From Pseudomonadota bacterium (lineage in GTDB: Bacteria > Desulfobacterota > Binatia > UBA1149), in NCBI GenBank assembly GCA_014382245.1, contig JACNKC010000115.1:1-64000 (forward strand): DNA of 64,000 bases. Direction: 5' to 3'. Both the position numbers and the translations under genes were made by a program. The notes beneath the pieces were generated by a model. It did no database searches, was not told the origin of the DNA, and was given only the letters and a program-made list of their open reading frames with translations. The stretch's first letter is position 1. Every line of letters begins with the position of its first letter. Below are positions 26,510 through 34,963 of this stretch, piece after piece.

Positions 26510-27460
26510 TCAGCTCGAGGCGAAGCCCTCGCGAAGGGCGGGCACGACCTGTTCGCTGAAAAGCTCGAGTGAATCGGGCTCGCCGAAATCGCCAAAAAGA
26601 ATGGTGAAGTCTGTCACCCCACCCCTGGTCTTAGCCAGCAGGCTCTCGGTCACCTGGTCGGGTGTGCCCACCACGGTCATGGTGTCGATGTCCACGAAGC
26701 TGCCTATCATGAGTTTTGCCAGTTCGAGTTTATCGGCCACCTGTTTTTCGTCGCGCCCGATGATCACCGCGGTCTGCTCACTTATGGTTATCTCGTCGGG
26801 ATCACGTCCGACTTCCCTGCAGTGGGCCTCGAGCACCTTTCGCAGCCTGGGAATCTCGGGCGCCTCGGGCATGGGGCAGTTCCAGCGCGTAGCGTGTCGC
26901 GCGACGATGCGCAGCAACACCTTCTCGCCTGCGCCGCCCACGGTTATGGGCAAGGGTTCCTGCACGGGCCGGGGCTCGCAGGGAGCATCGAGCACCTTGT
27001 AGTAGCGGCCTTCAAAATTTGTGCTCCCCCCGCTCAACATGCCGCGTATTATTTCGAGACCCTCGTCCAGTCGGTCGAGGCGTTCGCGTATGCCGGCAAA
27101 CTCGAAGCCGTAGGCCAGGTATTCTTCTTCCATCCAACCGCTGCCCATGCCCAGCTCGAGACGGCCGTCGCTGATGCGGTCGAGTGTACAGGCCATCTTC
27201 GCCACCAATGCCGGGTTGCGGTAGGAGTTGCAGCTCACGAGCAGGCCGAGCCGGAGCCGGTCGGTGGCCTCGGCCAGGGCGGACAGGGCGGTCCAGCCCT
27301 CAAAAAAATCCAGGCCCCGGGATCCGCCTGCAAAGAAGTGATCGACCAGCCAGAGGCCGTCCCAGCCCTGTTGTTCCAGGAGCAGGGCCTTGGCTCGAAG
27401 GGCCGGCCAGTCGGTGGCTACTTGCGGTAAGAACAGGGAAAACGTCAGGTCGCGCTTCAT
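26510..27460 (-). CDS. luciferase-like (LLM class) flavin/F420-dependent oxidoreductase
   Basis: The protein has 316 residues from ATG 27460, with a strong AGGAGG five bases upstream; the track's start six bases earlier is less likely. It is a TIM-barrel oxidoreductase of the bacterial luciferase superfamily. Segments seen are GWDGLWLVDHFF, LVSCNSYRNPALVAKMACTLD, GRLELGMGSGWMEEEYLAYGF, and PITVGGAGEKVLLRIVARHA, all typical of LLM-class F420-dependent oxidoreductases. Whether it uses F420 or FMN cannot be told, and no F420-biosynthesis gene is in the window. The substrate is unknown. It is convergent with the LysR gene. Confidence 0.88.
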   Translation of the reverse strand: MKRDLTFSLFLPQVATDWPALRAKALLLEQQGWDGLWLVDHFFAGGSRGLDFFEGWTALSALAEATDRLRLGLLVSCNSYRNPALVAKMACTLDRISDGRLELGMGSGWMEEEYLAYGFEFAGIRERLDRLDEGLEIIRGMLSGGSTNFEGRYYKVLDAPCEPRPVQEPLPITVGGAGEKVLLRIVARHATRWNCPMPEAPEIPRLRKVLEAHCREVGRDPDEITISEQTAVIIGRDEKQVADKLELAKLMIGSFVDIDTMTVVGTPDQVTESLLAKTRGGVTDFTILFGDFGEPDSLELFSEQVVPALREGFASS

Positions 27461-27598
27461 AGTCACCTCCTGGGCGAAAGCCGGAAGCTACCCCCGCAGC
27501 CCGGTCATGGCCAGCCACCTCCCTGCCCCTATGCGGGGTACCCTTCTTTTGCCGCGGGCTTGGGCGAAGGCCGCTCACAGGAGTATGATCAAGGTGTA

Positions 27599-28300
27599 GT
27601 GGCGAGACGCGACAGCGAGGAGGGCGCGGCCGAGGGTTTGTCTCACAATCCCTTCCGCGACGCGCTTGAGCAGGTAAAGGGCCGCGAGCAGAGCCCCGAG
27701 GAGGGCGCTGGCCGCGTGGCCTCACCGGCCGGGCCGGCAGCGCCTGCAGGCGAGGACACAAAGGCGGACGGCGGGCATTTTAGCCCTTCTCCTGTTGACG
27801 AAATCGCACAATTCAGGGAGGCGGTGGCGGGGACGAGTCCGCTCAGTAGTGGCGGTGGCCCTGTCCGCTTGAGGTCCAACCGTCCCCCCGTTGGCAGCCG
27901 AGGGCTCAAGGATCACCGCTTGGAACAGGTGGCCCGTTCCATGGTCGACCTGGGTCCCGCGCAGGCGGCCAGGCAGGGACTGGGTCGCGACCTGGTCTCA
28001 AGACTGGAGCGAGGAGAGTTCCCTGTGCAATCCAATATTGACCTCCATGGCATGGTGTTGGAAGATGCCATCGATGCGGTGCGCGTTTTCATTGCGCGCT
28101 GCAGGGCGGCACGGGAGCGTTGCGTACTGGTGGTAACCGGCAAGGGCAGGGGCTCGAACGGCGGTCGCGGTGTGCTTTGTGAGGAAATACCGCGTTGGTT
28201 GTCAGCGGTAGGAGCTGACCTGGGCGTGGACGCGTACAGCAGCGCGCTTCGTCGTGACGGTGGAGACGGAGCGTTGTACCTGCTGTTGAGCACCCGCTGA
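27599..28300 (+). CDS. Smr-domain protein
   Basis: The GTG at 27599 gives 233 residues; the start is uncertain and the track start lies 13 codons earlier. The N-terminal 120 residues are Pro/Gly/Ala-rich and disordered. The C-terminal 90 residues form the Smr domain, with IDLHGMVLEDAIDAV and VLVVTGKGRGS matching its LDLHG and HGxG motifs. Here Thr-Gly-Lys-Gly takes the second site. Smr proteins nick DNA or RNA, and recent family members cleave mRNA during ribosome rescue. It is divergent from the luciferase-like gene and followed after 54 bases by the propeller gene. Confidence 0.88.
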   Translation: MARRDSEEGAAEGLSHNPFRDALEQVKGREQSPEEGAGRVASPAGPAAPAGEDTKADGGHFSPSPVDEIAQFREAVAGTSPLSSGGGPVRLRSNRPPVGSRGLKDHRLEQVARSMVDLGPAQAARQGLGRDLVSRLERGEFPVQSNIDLHGMVLEDAIDAVRVFIARCRAARERCVLVVTGKGRGSNGGRGVLCEEIPRWLSAVGADLGVDAYSSALRRDGGDGALYLLLSTR

Positions 28301-28354
28301 TGGGCGGGCGTACAGCGGCGGAAGGGTTGCGACTCGAAGAGTGGTGGCGGGGTA

Positions 28355-29626
28355 GTGGCGGTTGGAAGAGTGGCGGTCAGTATAGCGGTAGGAAATAAAG
28401 CGCCCGCGCTTGCGCAGGCGGATCCCGGACCGGGGCAGCACGGCAACTTTGTCCTCGTAGGCAACGACGGTGACGTTTACGAATCAGTACGCGGCGGCGA
28501 ACCACATCGGCTGACCTGGGGCTGGGTCGAACAGGACAACCGGCGCTACTACGCCTGGCCTGTGTTCTCGCCGGCGGGCGACAGGCTGGCCTGCCTCGGC
28601 GTGTGTGCTGGCCAGGAGACCGAAACCGACTCGGCCCTGTATCTCGTAGAGCGTGACGGTGTGAGCATGCGGGAGCTGTGGCGCAGCACCCAGGTGACCC
28701 CGGTGTGTCACAACTGGTCTGCCGACGGCAGGCACATTGCGATACTGTACGAAGCCAGCGATGGCCTCCACCTCGATCTCGTATCGCGTGGCGGCACCGT
28801 GGGACTGGATGGCCCCACCGTGCTCGAGGCCCTGGAGCACGGCTCGCCGTTGTTCTGGTCCTGGTCTCCCGACCCGGTGGTCGGCATGCTGGCGGTGCAC
28901 GTTGGTGGCAGCGCGAGTTTATCCGAAGACGCACGCTTGTTGTTGCTGGACGTAGACGAGTGCGCGGTCGAGATCGCGAGCCTCGAGCCCGGCGAGTTCC
29001 GCGTGCCGGTGTGGTCGCCCGCGGGTGACAAGATGGCGTACGTGGACGCGAGCGCCGGCGAGCAGGAGTTTCTCGCCGTGTACCGGGTCGAGGATGGCGT
29101 AAGCGAGATCGTGTGCCCGGTGGAGGGTCACGTGGTCATGGACTGGTCACGGGACGGCCGCACGCTGGCCATTTCGCAGGCCCTCGGCGAGAGCCCCCAC
29201 GTGTTTACCGGCGTCACCCTGGTCGACGTGCGCAGTGGAAACACCAGGGTGGTTCACGACAGCGACGTGGTGAGTTTTTTCTGGGCCGGCGAGGGCAACA
29301 GGCTGGTGTCTGTGGGCGTTGACGAAGGCCAGGGCGTGAGGATATCGGTTTTCGATGACAAGGGAGACACCAACGGCCCGGGCCCACTGCTCATACCCAG
29401 CCCCGAGATGGCCTATTTTCTCCAGTTTTTTGACCAGTTCTCGGTTTCTCATCCCCTGGTTTCTGCCGATGGACGGTCGCTGCTGTTGTCCGGCCGCTTG
29501 ACCGACGCCGCCGGTGGAAACCCCGACGACAATCTCCCTGACTCGGTTTACCTGGTCGACCTCGACGAGGGCTCCTTGATCACCGAGGTCGCCCAGGGCT
29601 GCTTCGCCTGCTGGAGCGGAGGGTGA
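28355..29626 (+). CDS. TolB/WD40-like beta-propeller protein
   Basis: The 423-residue GTG-start protein consists of repeated blade units with the W-S-P-A/D-G-D/R signature: WPVFSPAGDRLACLG, CHNWSADGRHIAILY, WSWSPDPVVG, VPVWSPAGDKMAYVD, VMDWSRDGRTLAIS and HPLVSADGRSLLLSG, giving about six blades. The N-terminal 20 residues are weakly hydrophobic but do not form a clear signal peptide. A second GTG at 28370 is possible. The TGA overlaps the GTG of the phosphatidyltransferase gene. A binding or scaffold role is likely, with no catalytic motif seen. Confidence 0.82.
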   Translation: MAVGRVAVSIAVGNKAPALAQADPGPGQHGNFVLVGNDGDVYESVRGGEPHRLTWGWVEQDNRRYYAWPVFSPAGDRLACLGVCAGQETETDSALYLVERDGVSMRELWRSTQVTPVCHNWSADGRHIAILYEASDGLHLDLVSRGGTVGLDGPTVLEALEHGSPLFWSWSPDPVVGMLAVHVGGSASLSEDARLLLLDVDECAVEIASLEPGEFRVPVWSPAGDKMAYVDASAGEQEFLAVYRVEDGVSEIVCPVEGHVVMDWSRDGRTLAISQALGESPHVFTGVTLVDVRSGNTRVVHDSDVVSFFWAGEGNRLVSVGVDEGQGVRISVFDDKGDTNGPGPLLIPSPEMAYFLQFFDQFSVSHPLVSADGRSLLLSGRLTDAAGGNPDDNLPDSVYLVDLDEGSLITEVAQGCFACWSGG

Positions 29627-30216
29627 ATACGAGGTTCGGGCCCCAGCACCTGCTCAGCCTGGGCAGGGTGTTGCTGGGCCTCCTGGTCCTGTTTGAGCTG
29701 GCCCGCGCCCCGACGTCTGCGCTGGTCCTGCCTGCTGTCGTGCTCGCCTGCCTCAGCGACTGGTACGACGGCAGGGTGGCAAGGAGCCGACACGAGGAGA
29801 GCAACACCGGCCGCCTGGTTGATAACCTGTCGGACGCCGCCTTCCTCGCCCTTGCGTTCACCGGCTTCGCGCTCGCGACCACCTGGAGTCACCCCCTCAC
29901 CGGTTCGGCTGTGCGTTACACCGAGCACGCCAACTGGCTTCCGGCCGCCGCCCTGGTCCTGTCCTTCGGCAGTTACTCGGGCAGATGGTTGATCACTGCA
30001 CGGCGTGGCCAGGACATGTTGAGTTCAGAACGGGGACACGCCGCGGGCGTAGCCAATTACGTACTGGTGCTACTGGGCGGCCTGGCGGTTTTTCCCGGGG
30101 TGTTTGTAACGCGTTGGCTGCTTGAGCCCGCCTTCGTTACGGTTGTGCTCATGAACGCCACCGCGGCAGTAGACAACGTCGGCCTGGTATTCAGCGCGCG
30201 GGTTTCTCAAAAATGA
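29623..30216 (+). CDS. CDP-alcohol phosphatidyltransferase family membrane protein
   Basis: The 197-residue inner-membrane enzyme carries the full CDP-OH-P motif: D-W-Y-D-G-R-V-A-R, eight residues, then G-R-L-V-D-N-L-S-D, fitting DX2DGX2ARX8GX3DX3D exactly. It has about six membrane segments. The family transfers a phosphatidyl group from CDP-diacylglycerol to an alcohol such as glycerol-phosphate, serine, inositol or choline; the acceptor is unknown. It overlaps both the propeller gene (GTGA) and the following lipoprotein gene (ATGA), so the three are translationally coupled. Confidence 0.9.
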   Translation: MNTRFGPQHLLSLGRVLLGLLVLFELARAPTSALVLPAVVLACLSDWYDGRVARSRHEESNTGRLVDNLSDAAFLALAFTGFALATTWSHPLTGSAVRYTEHANWLPAAALVLSFGSYSGRWLITARRGQDMLSSERGHAAGVANYVLVLLGGLAVFPGVFVTRWLLEPAFVTVVLMNATAAVDNVGLVFSARVSQK

Positions 30217-31142
30217 AAGTCATCGGCAGGACGGTCATCGTTCTTGCGGCCGGGCTGCTATTCGCGTGCACGCCCATCACGCGCTTCTACGAGATCCACA
30301 CCGACCGGCTGACCTGCGAGCAGGCCAACCGTTACGTCCACGACTCGCTGCGGCAGGCGAGAATGACGGTGACGGCTTTTCGACTGGCGTCGCCCGGTAG
30401 CCCGGGTTTCATCAGTGCCGAGCGTCACGACAAGAAGGAGACCGTTTCAGGCACTGTCGAAATACTCTGCGACGCCAACGGTGTTCACATTGTTCCCTCG
30501 GAGATCGGAATGGGCGGCGAGCAGTACTTTGAGAGGGTGGTGTTCCTGTCCATAACCGGCCGCGCCGATCTCAGCGCCGAAGACGTGAGGGCGGCCGACC
30601 TGAAGAAGAAACCAGCGGCCCCGTCTGACGCCGGCGTGGTGACCGTGACGCCACCGCCGCGCAAACACGTAGAGCGAAAGAAGAAAGCCGTGGGGGTAAT
30701 CGTGACGCTGGAACCGATCCGCGGTTTTGCCACCGTACTCGATTTTGAGGCGAACCTGTCGGCCGCCGGCCTGCTACCGGTCAAAGTGAGAATAGAAAAC
30801 GGGACCTCGCGGCACTACCGGTTTCACCCGGCCGATGTCGTTCTCAGGCGCGCGGGCAAGAGGCTGCGCGCTTACCCGCTCGAAATGAACGTCGCCGTGT
30901 CGAGTTTGCGCAAGGCGGGCCGCAGCGCCGAGCAGGCCGGCGAATCGCTGGGCGATGTGAAACGCGCGGTGGTTATCATGGAGCGCCGCCTGCTGCGCCC
31001 GGCCCAGCTGGAGCCGGGACAGGTCGTCGAAGGTTTTGTCTACTACAGCGACGGTGATTACGATCGCGCGCGGGTCATCATGGCCGACCGTGCAACGGGC
31101 GAGACCGAGGGCTTCCTGGTCGAGCTCGAAGACGGCGGCTGA
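30213..31142 (+). CDS. lipoprotein of unknown function with duplicated beta-rich domains
   Basis: The 309-residue product has a lipoprotein signal (MKVIGRTVIVLAAGLLFACTPI; Cys19 lipidated). The first domain to about residue 125 contains EQANRYVHDSLRQARMTVTAF and VEILCDANGVHIVPSE. A basic linker (PPPRKHVERKKKAVG) follows, and the second part starts with VGVIVTLEPIRGFATVLDFEANL and ends in VEGFVYYSDGDYDRARVI. This resembles small beta-sandwich domains. No family recognised. It is coupled to the phosphatidyltransferase, so it may act in the same lipid process at the outer leaflet. Confidence 0.7.
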   Translation: MKVIGRTVIVLAAGLLFACTPITRFYEIHTDRLTCEQANRYVHDSLRQARMTVTAFRLASPGSPGFISAERHDKKETVSGTVEILCDANGVHIVPSEIGMGGEQYFERVVFLSITGRADLSAEDVRAADLKKKPAAPSDAGVVTVTPPPRKHVERKKKAVGVIVTLEPIRGFATVLDFEANLSAAGLLPVKVRIENGTSRHYRFHPADVVLRRAGKRLRAYPLEMNVAVSSLRKAGRSAEQAGESLGDVKRAVVIMERRLLRPAQLEPGQVVEGFVYYSDGDYDRARVIMADRATGETEGFLVELEDGG

Positions 31143-31170
31143 ACTGAACGGCAGCTTTTGCCAGTGGCGC

Positions 31171-33252
31171 TCAGGAGCCGGCCTGGGCGCGCAGGTCGCC
31201 GACCAGGCGGCGGATGTCGGCGGCGCGGGGATTCCCTGCGTCGGTGTGCGCGAGCAGGCCTTCCCAGGCGCTGAGCGCGATCTTCCTGTAGCTCCGGGCC
31301 AGGGCCTCGTCGCCGTCCTGGGAGATGCTGGCGGCGTCCTTGAGAAACAGGACGCCGAGTTTGCGCAGCTGCTCGTTACCCTGGTTGCCTTCAAGCCCGG
31401 CCAGCCGGCTTACCGCGCGGGCGGCCTGCGCTGGATCTTGCAGGCGACGGAAAGAGTAAGCCCGCAGCACGAGCACCTCTGGCAGCAGGTCAGCCTGCTC
31501 GGGAAACTGCTGCTCGAAGCCGGCAAGCCTGTCCACTGCCGATAGCTTCAGCGATTCGTTTGCAGCTTCGAGACGGCCCGCCAGCGCGGCGGCCATGACC
31601 GTTGCCCTCGCCTCGAGCGGATCCAGCAGCCCGGCGGTGCCTCGGCCGGCGGACGTTCGCTTGCGGAAGTCGCTGGAGTGCGAGAGAAAACCGTCCAGCG
31701 ACGCGAGAGCGTTTGCCAGCTCGTCGGTATCGGGGTCATCGCCCGGGTCGCGGTCGGTGATCGACTGGAACGCACACTGCGACGATTGGAATCTCGATTT
31801 GAGCATGAAAGCGGCATCGCCGCGCACGCGTGCGAAGGCGTCGGCGCAGTCGAGGTACTGGCGATGGTCGCGGTGCCACTCGCCCATGCGAAACCAGGCT
31901 TCCCATGCGTTCTCGTGGCCGGGCGCGGCGTCGACGAATTCACGGGCGAGTTTCGAGTAGCGCAGGGCGGCGTCGTCGCGCGCCTGTTCGTCGGCCGAGA
32001 GGTACAGCGACTCCGCGGCCTTGAACCTGAACCAGGCGGCCTGTTCCCGGGCTACCGGGCCGGCTCCTTCAAGGGCCTGCCCGAGCTCGGCGATGCTGGC
32101 TTCCCACTTGCCCGAGTGGAACAAGCAGAAGCCGCGTCCAAGCCTGGCCTCGGACAGGTATTCACTGCGTTCAAAGAGAGCATCGTACAGCGGCCGCGCC
32201 CGCGGACAGTCGCCGCGCCTTCTCAGCGAGTCGGCGATGAGCAGCGTCACGAATCCACCGGTGCCGGCCGCCGCCCACTCCAGGGGGTCCTCAACCCCGG
32301 CGTCTACCAGCTGGCTGGCCTTGGAGCGCCAGTAGCCGGGGCTGGCGTGTAATCTCTCGAGCATGCGCGCCGCCTCCAGGCGCATGGAACCCCTGCTGCG
32401 GTCGTCGTAGCGGTCGCGGTATTTTCCAAGGCCCAGCAGCAGGGCCTTGGCCCGAAGGAACGCGGCGCGCAGCCGGTCCTCTTTTTTGCCGGCACCGGCC
32501 AGGAGGCTAGCGGTCTGTCGCAAAGCGGTTTCGATTCGACCGGTGGCCAGGGCGATGTCGGCCACGGCTGCTCGTATGTCGGTGGCTCGCCCGGCAGCGG
32601 GGCTCATTTCGAGCGCGGCATTGAGGTCGTCGAGAGCTTCGTCGTAGCGCTTCATCGCCTTCAGGGCGAGGCCGTGTCCGTAGAGACACTCCAGGACCAC
32701 GGCACGATCGCCCGCACCAAGGAAGTCAGCGAACCCCCGTTCGGCGCGTTGCAGTAGCCGCGTGCGTTGCTGTCCGCGACTTTCGTAGCGCATCGCAAGC
32801 TCGTAGCGAATCCAGTTGAGTCGATAGAGGAGCCTTTGCGCCAACACCTCGCGTTGCTTCCAGGCGGCCCTGTCCTGGGCGGCCTCGAGGTCGCCGTCCA
32901 CCTTTATGACGTCGTCCTGCATGCGCTGGATCACGTCGGTGTACCGCTCGCGTATCTGCTCGACGGTCGACAGCGTTAACTGCGCGGTGGGGCTGTCCAT
33001 CGTTCCGCTGCCAGCCAGGCGGTGGAACAGGTCCACGGCTTTCCCGGCTTTCTCGGTAAGCGATTTTTCCGCATCTTGATTCCAGGCGCGACGGTCGAGC
33101 GACTCGGCCCGGGCCGCCACCGCGCGGAGCTGGCCGCGCAGCTCGTCCAGCTCATCGGCCGCCGCGATTCCCGGCAGCAGCGGCAGCGCCGTCAACACGG
33201 CCGCCACGATCACGACAGCCAACGCGGCGCCAGTTCGAGGCGATGGCTTCAC
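31171..33252 (-). CDS. large exported TPR-repeat protein of the VWA-ExbBD operon
   Basis: The GTG at 33252 overlaps the exbD stop (GTGA), giving 693 residues; the track start would add 26 residues inside exbD. A signal peptide or anchor covers about residues 8-32 (GAALAVVIVAAVLTALPLLPGIAAADEL). The rest is almost entirely helical, with TPR-like A/B helix pairs such as ECLYGHGLALKAMKRYDEALDDLNAAL, FKAAESLYLSADEQA and EAWFRMGEWHRDHRQYLDCADAF. It is probably periplasmic, where it could scaffold envelope proteins. This is the fifth and last gene of the VWA-channel operon. Confidence 0.85.
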   Translation of the reverse strand: MKPSPRTGAALAVVIVAAVLTALPLLPGIAAADELDELRGQLRAVAARAESLDRRAWNQDAEKSLTEKAGKAVDLFHRLAGSGTMDSPTAQLTLSTVEQIRERYTDVIQRMQDDVIKVDGDLEAAQDRAAWKQREVLAQRLLYRLNWIRYELAMRYESRGQQRTRLLQRAERGFADFLGAGDRAVVLECLYGHGLALKAMKRYDEALDDLNAALEMSPAAGRATDIRAAVADIALATGRIETALRQTASLLAGAGKKEDRLRAAFLRAKALLLGLGKYRDRYDDRSRGSMRLEAARMLERLHASPGYWRSKASQLVDAGVEDPLEWAAAGTGGFVTLLIADSLRRRGDCPRARPLYDALFERSEYLSEARLGRGFCLFHSGKWEASIAELGQALEGAGPVAREQAAWFRFKAAESLYLSADEQARDDAALRYSKLAREFVDAAPGHENAWEAWFRMGEWHRDHRQYLDCADAFARVRGDAAFMLKSRFQSSQCAFQSITDRDPGDDPDTDELANALASLDGFLSHSSDFRKRTSAGRGTAGLLDPLEARATVMAAALAGRLEAANESLKLSAVDRLAGFEQQFPEQADLLPEVLVLRAYSFRRLQDPAQAARAVSRLAGLEGNQGNEQLRKLGVLFLKDAASISQDGDEALARSYRKIALSAWEGLLAHTDAGNPRAADIRRLVGDLRAQAGS

Positions 33253-33710
33253 AGGCGCGGCGCCATCCCCGTGGTGCCGCTGCGCGAAGAAAGCGGAAAG
33301 ACCACGTTGGCCAGCGACAGGCGCAGGCACTGGTTGTAGAGGCGGATGACGTGTTCGTAGGGAATCGAGGCAGAGGCATCGATGACCACCAGTGATTGCT
33401 CGGGGATGCCCTTCAAGTGCTCAGCCACGGCAGCGAAGTCAGCCGCGGGCCAGTCATCGATGAAGTACTGCACGCTCTCGCCGGCGTGGACCAGGCGCAC
33501 GATGGTTTCTTTTTCCTGCAGCTTCAGGTCGAAGCGCTTCTCTTCCATTTCGCCACCCATGGCGAGCTTTGAAGTCAGCAGGCCCTCGACGGTCGCCAAG
33601 GAAATGGTGAACAGGAAATAGGTGAGCAGCAGGAACACGCAGTCGATCAGCGGCGCCATGTGGAGCTCGCCCGATCCGCTACCGGGGCGCGATGTTTTTG
33701 GTCGACGCAA
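33249..33710 (-). CDS. exbD: ExbD/TolR-family channel subunit (second copy)
   Basis: The 153-residue protein starts with TTG, near GAGGTAGGG, four bases after the first exbD stop. One membrane segment carries the conserved Asp (PLIDCVFLLLTYFLF). The periplasmic domain has VVIDASASIPYEHVIRLYNQC, the ExbD/TolR hallmark. It should form a proton-driven channel with the MotA/TolQ/ExbB protein, transmitting force to the periplasm. It differs clearly from the neighbouring copy, so the pair probably forms a hetero-oligomer rather than a recent duplication. Confidence 0.9.
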   Translation of the reverse strand: MRRPKTSRPGSGSGELHMAPLIDCVFLLLTYFLFTISLATVEGLLTSKLAMGGEMEEKRFDLKLQEKETIVRLVHAGESVQYFIDDWPAADFAAVAEHLKGIPEQSLVVIDASASIPYEHVIRLYNQCLRLSLANVVFPLSSRSGTTGMAPRL

Positions 33711-33714
33711 GGCC

Positions 33715-34155
33715 CTACCTCTGCTCCACGTTGTCGGCGGCCTGCAGGGCGGCGAGGCTCACGTCGGTGACCCCGGCGTCGGCAGCCATCCGCATCACTG
33801 CCTGTACGTTCTCAAAACGACTCGAGCGGTCGCCGCGTACTACGATTTCCAGTTTACGATGCTCGCTGGCCTCTGCCTTGCGGGCCTCGATGTAGCGGTA
33901 CAGTTCAGCCCTTGACCGTTGTACGCCCGACACCAGGTACACGCCTTCGCCCGACACGTTGACGGTCACGAGCTCAACGCGCTCGTCGGTTACCTCGCGG
34001 GCCTGGTCGGCGTTGGGCAGCTCAATGGTTTCTTCTCCTGCCTGGCCGAAACGGATCGACATGATGAAGAAGGTTATGAGTAGAAAGGCCATGTCTATCA
34101 TCGCGGTCGCTCGAAATGAGATCGCCCTCGGCCGATGTGAGTGAGCCCCTTTCAC
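33715..34155 (-). CDS. exbD: ExbD/TolR-family channel subunit (first copy)
   Basis: The 146-residue protein has one membrane segment with the essential Asp (TAMIDMAFLLITFFIMSI) and a periplasmic domain (LEIVVRGDRSSRFENVQAVMRMAADAGVTDVSLAAL), standard for ExbD/TolR. It overlaps the channel-subunit gene by 4 bases. With the second copy it forms a two-ExbD arrangement known in some Bacteroidota and planctomycete ExbBD loci. No TonB or TolA gene is adjacent, so the force-receiving partner is unclear. Confidence 0.93.
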   Translation of the reverse strand: MKGAHSHRPRAISFRATAMIDMAFLLITFFIMSIRFGQAGEETIELPNADQAREVTDERVELVTVNVSGEGVYLVSGVQRSRAELYRYIEARKAEASEHRKLEIVVRGDRSSRFENVQAVMRMAADAGVTDVSLAALQAADNVEQR

Positions 34156-34934
34156 TTGCCGGCGATCCCGTTCCTCAACGGCGACACCGCGTCCTCGGCC
34201 TCGGCCACTACCTCGGCTGACAGTGCGTCGACCCGGTTGCGGAACATGCCGAAAGCATACAAGGAGGGGATGGCCACGATCAGGCCCATGACGGTGGTCA
34301 TCAAGGCTTCGAATATACCGCCCGCGAGCCTGCGAGGATCAACGCCACCGACGGCGACCGATATCTGGTTGAACGAATTGACCATGCCCATCACGGTACC
34401 CAGCAGGCCGAGCATGGGTGCGATGTTGGCGATCATGTTGAGGTGTTCGATTTTTCGCAGCAGCCGACCGGCGTTTTCATCGGCGCTGTCCTCCATCGCC
34501 TTGACGACAGCTTCGTAGCCACGGTCGTGTTCCTTGACACCTGCCGAAACTACGCGACCAAAGAACGAGCTTTCGCCCGAGCCGGTTTTTGTCTGCAGCT
34601 CGGCATAGCGTCCTTCGTCGAGCATCTTGCGCAGGTCCACGCGTTCTTCTTCGGGCATGAGGGTCTTGCGCCTGATCGACAGCGTGTATTCCACGATCAG
34701 GGCGACGGCCACCACCGACAGCAGCAGGATGACGTAGCCCACGATGCCGCCAAACTGCACGAGGTCCATGAGGCTGTAGTTGAGGGCCCCGTTGGCAGCC
34801 TTCGCAGCGCCTTCCTGGGCCGCCGCCGGCGTCGCCGACATCAGGAAAACAGCCGACAGCACTAAGGCGGTGGCGTTGAAGACGGCAGCCTTGCTCACCG
34901 ATCCGGGCGTGATGGAGTTTTTACGCTTGTTCAT
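34152..34934 (-). CDS. MotA/TolQ/ExbB proton-channel family protein
   Basis: From ATG 34934 (GGAG nine bases upstream) the product has 260 residues; the track start would run into the VWA gene. A signal-like segment (VFNATALVLSAVFLMSATPAAAQ) is followed by three membrane helices: VGYVILLLSVVAVALIVEYTL, NMIANIAPMLGLLGTVMGMV and GGIFEALMTTVMGLIVAIPSLYAF. The last two give the conserved core with the Thr and Pro residues lining the proton path. The N-terminal leader is long for this family, as in some ExbB proteins. It forms the motor with the two ExbD proteins. Confidence 0.93.
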   Translation of the reverse strand: MNKRKNSITPGSVSKAAVFNATALVLSAVFLMSATPAAAQEGAAKAANGALNYSLMDLVQFGGIVGYVILLLSVVAVALIVEYTLSIRRKTLMPEEERVDLRKMLDEGRYAELQTKTGSGESSFFGRVVSAGVKEHDRGYEAVVKAMEDSADENAGRLLRKIEHLNMIANIAPMLGLLGTVMGMVNSFNQISVAVGGVDPRRLAGGIFEALMTTVMGLIVAIPSLYAFGMFRNRVDALSAEVVAEAEDAVSPLRNGIAGK

Positions 34935-34963
34935 GAAAAGGGGCTCCTCTGTTTTTTCGATTT

